Below, piece after piece: positions 1-6,977 of a stretch of 64,000 bases of DNA; within the stretch, counting starts at the first letter, position 1; each line of letters starts with the position of its first letter. A program made the translations under genes and the position numbers. Source of the stretch: UMGS1663 sp046964515 (lineage in GTDB: Bacteria; Bacillota; Clostridia; TANB77; CAG-508); contig JBKUYM010000001.1 of NCBI GenBank assembly GCA_046964515.1, positions 1-64,000 on the forward strand, given 5' to 3'. A model generated the notes under the pieces. The model ran no database searches and was not told the DNA's origin. It saw only the letters and a list, made by a program, of their open reading frames with translations.

Positions 1-166
1 TAGCCTCTGCTTCTCCTGCTAAAATAATATTTTGTTTTGCTTGTTTTGCTTTGGTAATAATCCCATTTTCTCCTATTGTTACATTCATACTAATTCCTGC
101 TAAAATGATTAATATAATAACCATTACCACTAATGCGACTAAGGTAATTCCGTTTTCTTGCTTCAT
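1..166 (-). CDS. Pilin-like protein, N-terminal part (cut by window edge)
   Basis: The minus strand starts at ATG 166 behind a GAGGAAG ribosome site and stays open to the window edge. The product begins MKQENG|ITLVALVV, a class III (prepilin) signal with Gly at -1 and a hydrophobic helix, followed by an NGIITKAKQAKQN segment and GEAEA. This start is nearly the same as those of the genes starting at 35192 and 45676, so the missing part is probably also a coiled coil with tail-fibre-like modules; that is inference. Ala is at mature position 5, where classical pilins have Glu. A copy of the shared 42-bp upstream element lies at 202-243. Confidence 0.8.
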   Translation of the reverse strand, partial: MKQENGITLVALVVMVIILIILAGISMNVTIGENGIITKAKQAKQNIILAGEAEA

Positions 167-201
167 TTCTTCCTCTTTTCCTATGTTATTTACTTTTTTT
201 A

Positions 202-243
202 TATTTTCCCTTTTATCCTTTTTCTTTTCAATTTATTTTATGT
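202..243 (-). promoter_or_regulatory. Shared pilin-like upstream element, copy 1
   Basis: Reading on the minus strand this is ACATAA-N5-ATTGAAAA-N16-GAAAATA, the same 42-bp layout found upstream of five other pilin-like genes in the window. It can be read as a sigma-A-like promoter (TTGAAA, 17 bp, GAAAAT) with an upstream ACATAA box. The element ends 35 nt before the start codon of the partial gene 1-166, so it could be its direct promoter. Confidence 0.6.
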
Positions 244-319
244 AGTCTTTTGAATACTTTATTCTCTATAATTATGTATTTATCTAACTTTTTCGTTAAA
301 TGTACTATTTTTGCATACT

Positions 320-345
320 AAAAAGAAACTGATACATCAGTTTCT
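320..345 (-). terminator. Rho-independent terminator of the gene ending at 416
   Basis: The inverted repeat AGAAACTGAT / ATCAGTTTCT (324-333 and 336-345) is followed on the minus strand by TTTT. It lies just downstream of the stop codon at 416. Confidence 0.75.
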
Positions 346-415
346 CTTTTTTAACTTTTCATTATTTATCTATTTTTATTCAAAATGACACATATATTAC
401 ATAATTTTGTATGTG

Positions 416-1627
416 TTAATATACTATCGCTCTAAATCCTACACGGAAGGTAAAATTGTCTGCTCTGTTATTACTATAACGCCCAGAAGCATAATCATTT
501 AGATAGGAATACCCACCAGATCTTGTCGTTCCTGGATAGGCAACAGAATCAATTATATCTGTACAATATTCTGTCGTAATTTCTATCAGGTTAGACGCCA
601 TATCATTAATTTTACATCTTTCATCTCCCGTTTTTCCTGTATTTTCTATTACTGATTTTAAACCATTTTGTCTAGCATAATCTGTATCTCCAGAACACTT
701 TTGTATATATAAAATGGCGGTATCCCATGCATAACTATTAACGGCATCACTTTCAAAATTCACATTACTATACATATTTCTACAAGCTTGTGCTGCATCT
801 TTTTGTGTAATTTTAGCCCATAATTTTCCCTTTCGATATTCATGATCTTCTGTAGCCTCTAAACTTACTTTCGAATATGGCATTATCCCATCTTTATAGC
901 TAGCCTCATATCGCGCTATATAATAACCGCCTTTACTCTTTGTACTATCTATAAAACCTTTTAAATTTCTAGCAGTAGTATTGGTTCCATCCGCCCCAGC
1001 TGATCCATTAGATATCCTTGCTTCTATCAATTCTTTATATTTTCCATCTATCAAAATGCTATCTCCTTGCTCCATATAATGATTAGCATCTTGCACTAAT
1101 GTTTCTGTTCCATCTTCTGCAAAAGTATATCTTCCTAACGTAATCGTTGTTTGTGTTCCATCTGCTCTTATTATATTTCCTACTGGTACCCAAACAAATT
1201 GATTTCCTCTGTTTTCTCCATTTCCATCTATACTTAAATCCTTATCCTCTATGACAATTCCTTCTGATACATTATTCCCTGAATCTACTGCTATCTTAAA
1301 TCCATCTGGAATTACTACTTTATTGCCTTTACTATCTTTTATTTGTGTATTTCCGACCACATAATTTCCTTCTTCTTTTATTTGCTCCACTGTTTTATCT
1401 ACTACATTTACTCTTCCTTCTGTCATAATGGTATCATACAAAAGATTCATAGCTTGTTCTTCTTCTATTTTTGCTTTTTCTGTATCTTCTTTTCCTTTTT
1501 GGGCTTGTGTTATAATCCCATTTTCTCCTACTAGCATATTAATACTAACCCCTGCTAAAATAATTAGTACAATTATGGTAATCACTAAAGCAATTAAAGT
1601 TATACCTCTTTGTTTTCTTCTTTTCAT
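416..1627 (-). CDS. Pilin-like protein with a C-terminal FGE/C-type-lectin-like domain
   Basis: 403 aa. The prepilin signal MKRRKQRG|ITLIALVI and hydrophobic helix (about residues 9-30) are followed by the family's NGIITQAQKGKE segment. Residues about 145-403 resemble the SUMF1/formylglycine-generating-enzyme fold: FVWVPVG, GGYYIARYEAS, a motif with DMASNLIEITTE (compare N-VWEWT of that family), RSGGYS, and the ending FRVGFRAIVY. In bacteria this fold is often a ligand-binding C-type-lectin-like scaffold rather than an enzyme, and it is also the target scaffold of many diversity-generating retroelements. The protein is probably a surface-exposed binding protein anchored or assembled through the pilin helix. 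It has its own upstream element (1659-1700) and terminator, so it is monocistronic. There is no Glu at mature position 5 (Ala). No reverse transcriptase is present in the window. Confidence 0.75.
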   Translation of the reverse strand: MKRRKQRGITLIALVITIIVLIILAGVSINMLVGENGIITQAQKGKEDTEKAKIEEEQAMNLLYDTIMTEGRVNVVDKTVEQIKEEGNYVVGNTQIKDSKGNKVVIPDGFKIAVDSGNNVSEGIVIEDKDLSIDGNGENRGNQFVWVPVGNIIRADGTQTTITLGRYTFAEDGTETLVQDANHYMEQGDSILIDGKYKELIEARISNGSAGADGTNTTARNLKGFIDSTKSKGGYYIARYEASYKDGIMPYSKVSLEATEDHEYRKGKLWAKITQKDAAQACRNMYSNVNFESDAVNSYAWDTAILYIQKCSGDTDYARQNGLKSVIENTGKTGDERCKINDMASNLIEITTEYCTDIIDSVAYPGTTRSGGYSYLNDYASGRYSNNRADNFTFRVGFRAIVY

Positions 1628-1658
1628 ACGTTTTCTCCCTCTCTTTTTTCTTTTTTTC

Positions 1659-1700
1659 TATTTTCTCCTTTGTTTTTTCTATTTTCAATTAATTTTATGT
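1659..1700 (-). promoter_or_regulatory. Shared pilin-like upstream element, copy 2
   Basis: On the minus strand this is ACATAA-N5-ATTGAAAA-N16-GAAAATA, with the same length and spacing as the other five copies. It ends 31 nt before the ATG of the FGE-domain pilin-like gene. Confidence 0.65.
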
Positions 1701-1721
1701 AACTTTGTGTATATTTACACA

Positions 1722-1753
1722 AAAAAATAACATCCTTTTTAGATGTTATTTTT
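1722..1753 (-). terminator. Terminator of the gene ending at 1776
   Basis: An AAAATAACATC / GATGTTATTTT stem flanks a short T-rich loop. On the minus strand it ends in a T tract directly behind the stop codon at 1776. Confidence 0.75.
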
Positions 1754-1775
1754 CTATTTAAAACAATTATATCGT

Positions 1776-2585
1776 TTAATATAATTTGATATCGCCTATG
1801 GTTAATCTTCCATTTGTAGTTCCTCCTGCAGATACTATATTGGCTGAGATTTGTACATAGTCTGCTCCATGAATATCTATATCTAAAATATCAGTAACAT
1901 TACATGAAGTAGTATTTTTTATTGTATATGTGTAAACATTTTCTTTTCCTTCATTAACTATTTTCGTAACTACTATTTTATTGACTGTTGCATGACTTGT
2001 AAATCCTGTGCCTACGATAGAACCTATATGTAAACTAGAGAACCCTGAACAATCTATTTTTGATACTGTATTTGCAGAATTTGAAACATTATTATCATAC
2101 CCTGCTATTAACTCTATTGATGGAATATTATACGTTTTGTTTGTCACAATACCGGCTATTTTATTTCCATTTACCCAGGCAGTCTTTCCTTGTGTTATAT
2201 CCTCGGCTGTAGCTGTAGCATCTTTGGTTCTTTGTGCTAATATTTTTTCTATGTTACTAACCATCACTTCCGCACTATCGGTTTCTTTTGTACTCACACC
2301 TTCTTTGGTAATCGCTTGGGCTATTACTTTCTTAAAAGCCAATAATTTTTCTACAGCTTCACTATCTCCTGTATTTATATTCCCATTTACATCACTTAAT
2401 TGATCATATAATTGGTTTAAATTTTTTGCCTCTTCTTCTTGGGCTAACGCCATATTCTCTTTAGCTTGTTTTGTTTTCAAAATAATACCATTATCGCCTA
2501 TTAAAGTATTCATTGTAATTCCAGCTAATATAATTAATATAATAATGGTAATCACCAAAGAAACCATTGTAATTCCTCTTTGCAT
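1776..2585 (-). CDS. Pilin-like protein with a tail-fibre-like AWVNG module
   Basis: 269 aa. A short class III leader, MQRG|ITMVSLVI, and the hydrophobic helix (residues 5-28) lead into the family's DNGIILKTKQAKEN helix. A conserved linker (about 80-125) shares LLAFKKVIAQAITKEGV with the gene ending at 3567. At residues 124-145 the motif ATATAEDITQGKTAWVNGN is of the kind seen in phage tail-fibre repeats. The C-terminal 120 residues are Ser/Thr/Gly/Asn-rich and probably a beta-structured variable tip; no named domain is recognised. Ser is at mature position 5. The start is supported by an AGAGGTAATAAA ribosome site. It has its own promoter and terminator. Confidence 0.75.
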   Translation of the reverse strand: MQRGITMVSLVITIIILIILAGITMNTLIGDNGIILKTKQAKENMALAQEEEAKNLNQLYDQLSDVNGNINTGDSEAVEKLLAFKKVIAQAITKEGVSTKETDSAEVMVSNIEKILAQRTKDATATAEDITQGKTAWVNGNKIAGIVTNKTYNIPSIELIAGYDNNVSNSANTVSKIDCSGFSSLHIGSIVGTGFTSHATVNKIVVTKIVNEGKENVYTYTIKNTTSCNVTDILDIDIHGADYVQISANIVSAGGTTNGRLTIGDIKLY

Positions 2586-2619
2586 TTTATTACCTCTCTT
2601 TTCTTCCGTTTATACTTCT

Positions 2620-2648
2620 ATTGCATATTATCTTTTGGTTAATATCAA
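2620..2648 (-). promoter_or_regulatory. AACCAA-type promoter of a pilin-like gene, copy 1
   Basis: On the minus strand this is TTGATA, a 17-bp spacer TTAACCAAAAGATAATA, then TGCAAT. The spacer itself is conserved with the promoters at 4395-4423 and 17205-17233, which ordinary sigma-A promoters do not require, so a regulator may bind within it. A degenerate remnant of the 42-bp element may lie further upstream (about 2664-2705). Confidence 0.7.
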
Positions 2649-2791
2649 TCATTCTACTATAAATATTTTACTATAAGATTTTATATTTCTAATTTTTTAA
2701 TCTCTTTTATTTATTTTCTTGTTTGCATAATCTCAAAAAAGCATCCTTTTTATAAAAAATCATATTTTAAACACATGATATTTATAAAATG

Positions 2792-2812
2792 AAAAAAACC
2801 CCTTGTAGGGGG
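2792..2812 (-). terminator. Terminator of the orphan gene ending at 2824
   Basis: On the minus strand a GC-rich hairpin, CCCCTACAAGGGG, is followed by seven T. It is placed directly behind the stop codon at 2824. Confidence 0.75.
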
Positions 2813-2823
2813 AGGAGAAAGTC

Positions 2824-3132
2824 TTACGCTTCCTCCTCATAGAGAAGCTGAATCATACTGTGAATAACCGGCTTCGGATTTTCTTCCAGTTCCTGAAGTG
2901 CCTTACGGATTTCGTCAATTCTTGACTGTAACAAGTAAGAAAGATTGCCATATATAGCTTCATATTCCATTCTTACATCTTTCGGGATTCTTTTGGATAA
3001 TTTTACATCTTTCAACATAAAATCTAACCCTTCGATTCCCTGATCATCGTAACCTAAAAATTCCCGCAAAGCATCTGTTAATTTTATTTCTCCATCCAAC
3101 TGAAAAATAATGCCTGAAAGTAAAGAATCCAT
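2824..3132 (-). CDS. Hypothetical protein of foreign composition
   Basis: The start is placed at ATG 3132, giving 102 aa, because AGGGAGGATCAAA precedes it; a longer frame reaching 3171 has no such site. The product begins MDSLLSGIIFQLDGEIKLTD and is acidic and largely helical, with charged segments and no membrane helix. I do not recognise the family. Its codons are visibly more GC-rich than those of its neighbours (many CTG, GCC, TTC, CGG-like choices). It sits alone, with its own GC-rich terminator, between pilin-like genes. This suggests acquisition by transfer, perhaps a cargo remnant of a mobile element, but no transposase or integrase is visible nearby. Confidence 0.65.
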   Translation of the reverse strand: MDSLLSGIIFQLDGEIKLTDALREFLGYDDQGIEGLDFMLKDVKLSKRIPKDVRMEYEAIYGNLSYLLQSRIDEIRKALQELEENPKPVIHSMIQLLYEEEA

Positions 3133-3223
3133 TTTGATCCTCCCTAATTTTTCTCTGTCAAAGACAGGCAATGGCTATAAAATAGCCAATTGATAAATAC
3201 GGTTACATAATTTTATTATATTC

Positions 3224-3262
3224 TGTTTTACATAATTTTTATATTTAAATTATGTAAAACAG
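3224..3262. repeat. Perfect 16-bp inverted repeat upstream of the orphan gene
   Basis: CTGTTTTACATAATTT at 3224-3239 is repeated inverted at 3247-3262, with a 7-nt loop. There is no T tract on either side, so it is not a simple terminator. It lies about 90 bp upstream of the gene starting at 3132 and next to a TATAAT. The rest of 3133-3466 shows no gene; it is AT-rich and non-coding. Confidence 0.55.
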
Positions 3263-3466
3263 TTGCTATATATTCAAGAAGGATTTCTATAGATTCTAAT
3301 TTTACAAAATTATATAAGTAGATGCACTTGCTGTATTATTTCGCACAGTAATCTATTTGGTTTTGTTTTATATTGTAATAGAGAAACTTGCCTTTCCCCT
3401 TCTTATAATTTCTCTCATCTCGTCTCCTTTTGAGAATGTTTATATCTCCATTTTAATAAAACACTT

Positions 3467-3512
3467 TAAAAAAGAAACGAAATCTTAATAGATTCCATTT
3501 CTTTTGGTTTAT
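3467..3512 (-). terminator. Probable terminator of the gene ending at 3567
   Basis: The imperfect hairpin AAAAGAAACGAAATC / GATTCCATTTCTTTT has two mismatches and flanking A/T tracts. It lies downstream of the minus-strand pilin-like gene. Confidence 0.45.
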
Positions 3513-3566
3513 CCTCTTTTTTAGAATACTTTAAATAGCCTTACCTGAATGTTCCTTTTATTTTTA

Positions 3567-4358
3567 TTAATACACACAATATAAATTTCCTTTTAAAATA
3601 GTATGTCCACTTCCTTGATAATTAGAACCTGAAGTACTACAACCTGTTAAAGTAACAGTTCCTGTAGTTGCATCATAGTTTACGACTGGTGTTGTATTTG
3701 ATTCATTAAATCGAAAAACATATCCTTGCATATTCGCCTGTGAATATATGTCTGTAGACGTAATTACAAAAAAGAAATTATCTGTTGTTAATTTTTCATA
3801 ATTCGGAATGTCTGTCACACTATAAGAACCATTTCCTACATCAGTAGCAACTGTCACTCTGTGAAGAGAACTTGCATTTACGCCATCTGAAACACCTGCA
3901 TCATATCCTTTATTAGTTCCAGTTATCTTATTCCCATTTACCCAAGCAGTTTTTCCCTCTAGGACATCATTTTCTGTTGCTGTTGCCTCTTTTGTTCTCT
4001 CTTGTAAAATTTTTCCTATATGGTTAGCCATTACTTCCTCTGAATCGGTTTCTTGTGTATCCACACCTTCTTTTGTAATCGCCTGTGCAATTACTTTTTT
4101 AAAATTTAACAACTTATCTCCTATATCACCATCACCTACATTTATATTTCCATCCATCTTATCTAATTGGACGTATAATTCATTTAAATTTCTTGCTTCC
4201 TCCTCTTGCGCCAATAAAGTATTTTCTTTAGCTTGTTTTGTTTTTGTAATAATGCCATTATCTCCTATGAGTGTGTTAATTGTAATACCTGCCAGTATAA
4301 TTAGTATAATAATGGTAATTACTAGCGAAATCATGGTAATTCCCTTATCAATCTTCAT
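3567..4358 (-). CDS. Pilin-like protein with a tail-fibre-like AWVNG module
   Basis: 263 aa. It has the leader MKIDKG|ITMISLVI, a hydrophobic helix, and then NGIITKTKQAKENTLLAQEEEARNLNEL. The middle (about 80-150) closely matches the gene ending at 1776 (FKKVIAQAITKEGV, EATATENDVLEGKTAWVNGN). The C-terminal part contains LHRVTV and YEKLTTDNF, which also appear (LKRITV, YSKLTAENF) in the coiled-coil protein ending at 34077. The same tip module has therefore been combined with two different stalks. Ser is at mature position 5. The ribosome site AGAGGAGGAAG supports the start. It has both upstream regulatory elements (4395-4423 and 4455-4496). Confidence 0.75.
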   Translation of the reverse strand: MKIDKGITMISLVITIIILIILAGITINTLIGDNGIITKTKQAKENTLLAQEEEARNLNELYVQLDKMDGNINVGDGDIGDKLLNFKKVIAQAITKEGVDTQETDSEEVMANHIGKILQERTKEATATENDVLEGKTAWVNGNKITGTNKGYDAGVSDGVNASSLHRVTVATDVGNGSYSVTDIPNYEKLTTDNFFFVITSTDIYSQANMQGYVFRFNESNTTPVVNYDATTGTVTLTGCSTSGSNYQGSGHTILKGNLYCVY

Positions 4359-4394
4359 TTTTTCTTCCTCCTCTTTTGTTCCTATTCTACTTTT

Positions 4395-4423
4395 ATTATA
4401 TATTACCCTTTGGTTAATATCAA
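4395..4423 (-). promoter_or_regulatory. AACCAA-type promoter of a pilin-like gene, copy 2
   Basis: On the minus strand this is TTGATA, the 17-bp spacer TTAACCAAAGGGTAATA, then TATAAT. The spacer is nearly identical to those of two other pilin-like genes. Confidence 0.8.
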
Positions 4424-4454
4424 TAGTGTTCCTCTAGAAATTTTTTCTATAATG

Positions 4455-4496
4455 TATTTTCTAGTGTTTACTTTCTTTTTTCAATCCTCTTTATGT
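4455..4496 (-). promoter_or_regulatory. Shared pilin-like upstream element, copy 3
   Basis: ACATAA-N5-ATTGAAAA-N16-GAAAATA on the minus strand, 31 bp upstream of the AACCAA-type promoter of the gene starting at 4358. Here it would act as a distal promoter or a regulator site. Confidence 0.6.
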
Positions 4497-4546
4497 CATC
4501 TAGTGTCTATTCTTTTTCTCTCACGTAATTATTTTCCTTCTTCTAT

Positions 4547-4575
4547 TTGACTTTTTTCGACTTTTCTTTTATACT
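4547..4575 (+). promoter_or_regulatory. Sigma-A promoter of mscL
   Basis: TTGACT, a 17-bp spacer and TATACT lie about 50 bp upstream of the mscL start. Confidence 0.75.
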
Positions 4576-4625
4576 AAATAACAATCTTTTATGAACTACA
4601 TAAAATAAACAAGGAGGTGAGCATT

Positions 4626-5147
4626 TTGCTAAAAGAATTTAAGGAGTTCGCAACAAAAGGCAATATCATGGATATGGCTATTGGTGTTATTATTGGTGGA
4701 GCTTTTCAAAAAATCGTTACTTCTTTAGTTAATGATATGATTATGCCAACTATTTCTATTTTTACAGGTAAAGTAGATTTTTCAGATTTAGTTTTAACAA
4801 TTGGTAATGCTTCTATTCACTATGGTTCTTTTATTACAACCATTGTAGATTTCCTCATTATTGCTTTTTCTATTTTTATTGCTATTCGTTCTTTTAATAA
4901 ATTAAGTAATTCTACCAAAGAAGGTGCTCAAAAAATAGCTAGTAAAACTAATCTCCATAAAAAAGCGAGAAAGAATAAAAAACAGAAAGAAGCAGAAGTA
5001 GTAACAACACCTGCACCAACAACCAAAGTTTGTCCTTATTGTTATTCACAAATTCATATAGAAGCTACTAGATGCCCTCATTGTACTTCTATAATAGACT
5101 CTAAAGAAGAAAATGTAGAATCATTTGTAAAAATACCTTCTGAGTAA
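4626..5147 (+). CDS. mscL: Large-conductance mechanosensitive channel with C-terminal zinc ribbon
   Basis: A homopentameric membrane channel that opens under turgor stress to release solutes. The N-terminus LKEFKEFATKGNIMDMAIGVIIGGAF is the diagnostic first helix; a second transmembrane helix lies at about 70-90. The start is placed at TTG 4626, eight bases after AAGGAGG; the upstream GTG at 4617 overlaps the ribosome site. After a Lys-rich linker, the tail carries CPYC (Cys 136/139) and CPHC (Cys 150/153), a zinc-ribbon-like element absent from the classical roughly 130-150-aa MscL. The role of this tail is not known to me; redox or metal modulation, or partner binding, are possibilities. 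The gene is monocistronic and ends in a very long hairpin shared with the convergent ABC operon. Confidence 0.93.
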   Translation: MLKEFKEFATKGNIMDMAIGVIIGGAFQKIVTSLVNDMIMPTISIFTGKVDFSDLVLTIGNASIHYGSFITTIVDFLIIAFSIFIAIRSFNKLSNSTKEGAQKIASKTNLHKKARKNKKQKEAEVVTTPAPTTKVCPYCYSQIHIEATRCPHCTSIIDSKEENVESFVKIPSE

Positions 5148-5205
5148 ATATAATAAATGTAATAAAGATAGGAAAATTTCCTATCTTTATTACATTTATT
5201 ATATT
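5147..5205. terminator. Bidirectional terminator, 29-bp perfect inverted repeat
   Basis: Arms 5147-5175 and 5177-5205 are perfect reverse complements around a single base. The hairpin lies between the convergent mscL and ABC exporter genes, and its left arm begins within the mscL stop codon. The length is unusual for a terminator. Confidence 0.7.
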
Positions 5206-5213
5206 TTATTTTT

Positions 5214-6965
5214 TTATACATTAGACAAACTCTCATAATAAGCTTGATATAATTTACTATAATAACCTCCTGTTTGTAATAATTCTGTATGATTTCCCTG
5301 TTCAATAATTGTTCCATGATCTAATACAATAATTTTATCTACATTTACGATGGTGGATAATCTATGTGCAATAAAAATGGAAGTCTTTTCCTTTGAAATC
5401 TGATCTACAGATTTTTGTACTAATTCTTCTGTTTGGGTATCTATATTAGCAGTTGCTTCATCTAAAATAAAGATAGAAGGATTATGCGCAAAAATTCTAG
5501 CAAATGCTAATAATTGCTTTTGTCCTGCTGAATAAGAATTACCTCTTTCATTAGAAATTTCTTCTATGCCCTTTGGCAAACCATTTATAAATTCTTCTGC
5601 AGAAGATAAACGTATAGCTTCTTCTACCTCTTCATCTTCTAAAGACTCATTTAAAGAAATATTTTCTTTAATACTTCTTGCAAAAATAAATGGATCTTGT
5701 AAAATAATACCGATATTTTTTCTTAGAAAACGTAAATTAAGGTTTTGAATATTGACACCATCTAATAAGATTTCCCCTTTTTGAATTTCATAGAAACGAT
5801 TAATTAAATTGGTAATTGTTGTTTTTCCAGAACCTGTTTTTCCCACTAGTGCAATGCTTTGTCCTGGTTCTATTGTAAAGCTAACATCTTTTAATACCCA
5901 ATTTTCACCCTCATAAGCAAACCATACATGCTTAAATTCAATTTTTCCTTCTACTTTATCTAATAATTTACCTTTTTCAAAATCTTCTAAATATTCTGTT
6001 TTCTCTAATATTTCATAAATTTTGTCAATCGAAACCAATGCCTCTTGTACCGTTTCAAAATTTTCAATTAATCGATTAACTGGGTCAAATATCTGTTTAA
6101 TATAGGTTGTAAACATATACACCATGCCGACATCCAATTGGATACCTAGCCATCCATTTGTACAAGCACATACAATAATGGCTACGCCCAAATTTTCTAA
6201 GATTAACATGATAGCTGGTAAAAATCCTTCTGTAATCCCCAATGGTATTCTTGTCTTCCAAAATTTATCTGTTAATTCTTCGCATTCTTTTTGTTTTTCA
6301 TATTGCCTATTAAATATTTTAATTAATTTAACCCCATAAATACTTTCTGCTAAGAAAATGTTTAATTTGGTTTTTGCATCTTTAGAAATATTCTGCAATC
6401 GGTTACTAATTTTGGTGATGATAACAGAAGTTAGGATAATGAAGGGGATAATTATAAAAGTTAACAAGGCTAATTTTGTGCTCAAAAATATCATCATACC
6501 GATTAATGCCACAATAATAATAATATCTTTGATAAATGTAGTAATAACATCTTTAAATAAAGTCGTAATATCTTCCACATCATTGGTTATTCTTACAAAC
6601 AAAGTACCAGCTGGCGTTTTATCATGGAAAGGAATATTGGCATATTGAATATACTTATATAATTTATTACGAATTTGATAAATAACATTTTCCCCCATCA
6701 TACTAGTGGCTGTAATGACAATAAAATTTAAAATATTCCCTATGATTACAATCGCCAAATAAATAGCTCCTATTAGTCCTATTGTAATAGCACCTTTTTG
6801 ATAAATATTTAGACTTAAGAAATCATCTATGACGGTCTTAATTAAATAAGGTTTTACTACCTCTCCTATATTAATTATAATTGCCAAAAGAGAGATAATG
6901 ATAATGGTTTTTATTTGTGGTTTTAACATTTTCCACATATGTTTCATGGTTTCATGTTTTTTCAT
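5214..6965 (-). CDS. ABC exporter half-transporter, catalytically complete subunit
   Basis: 583 aa. An N-terminal six-helix exporter domain (about 15-310) is fused to an ATPase domain. Visible motifs are Walker A GKTGSGKT, a Q-loop ILQDPFIF, the signature SAGQKQLLAFARI, Walker B IFILDEATANID with catalytic Glu, and the H-loop IAHRLST. It is the downstream partner of the gene at 6978-8735, only 12 bp apart. The second subunit has a degenerate Walker B, so together they form a heterodimeric exporter of the BmrCD/LmrCD type (multidrug, lipid or peptide export; the substrate cannot be told). The cytoplasmic ATPase drives outward transport. Confidence 0.9.
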   Translation of the reverse strand: MKKHETMKHMWKMLKPQIKTIIIISLLAIIINIGEVVKPYLIKTVIDDFLSLNIYQKGAITIGLIGAIYLAIVIIGNILNFIVITATSMMGENVIYQIRNKLYKYIQYANIPFHDKTPAGTLFVRITNDVEDITTLFKDVITTFIKDIIIIVALIGMMIFLSTKLALLTFIIIPFIILTSVIITKISNRLQNISKDAKTKLNIFLAESIYGVKLIKIFNRQYEKQKECEELTDKFWKTRIPLGITEGFLPAIMLILENLGVAIIVCACTNGWLGIQLDVGMVYMFTTYIKQIFDPVNRLIENFETVQEALVSIDKIYEILEKTEYLEDFEKGKLLDKVEGKIEFKHVWFAYEGENWVLKDVSFTIEPGQSIALVGKTGSGKTTITNLINRFYEIQKGEILLDGVNIQNLNLRFLRKNIGIILQDPFIFARSIKENISLNESLEDEEVEEAIRLSSAEEFINGLPKGIEEISNERGNSYSAGQKQLLAFARIFAHNPSIFILDEATANIDTQTEELVQKSVDQISKEKTSIFIAHRLSTIVNVDKIIVLDHGTIIEQGNHTELLQTGGYYSKLYQAYYESLSNV

Positions 6966-6977
6966 AAGTTTCTCCTT

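Noticed and set aside
1..4400. Prophage remnant, because of tail-fibre-like motifs
   Set aside because: The motifs are fused to prepilin signals in single genes with own promoters; no phage structural, lysis, integrase or terminase gene is present.
5147..5205. Inverted repeat as the end of a transposon
   Set aside because: It is a single near-loopless hairpin between convergent genes, without target duplication or transposase, so a terminator explains it.
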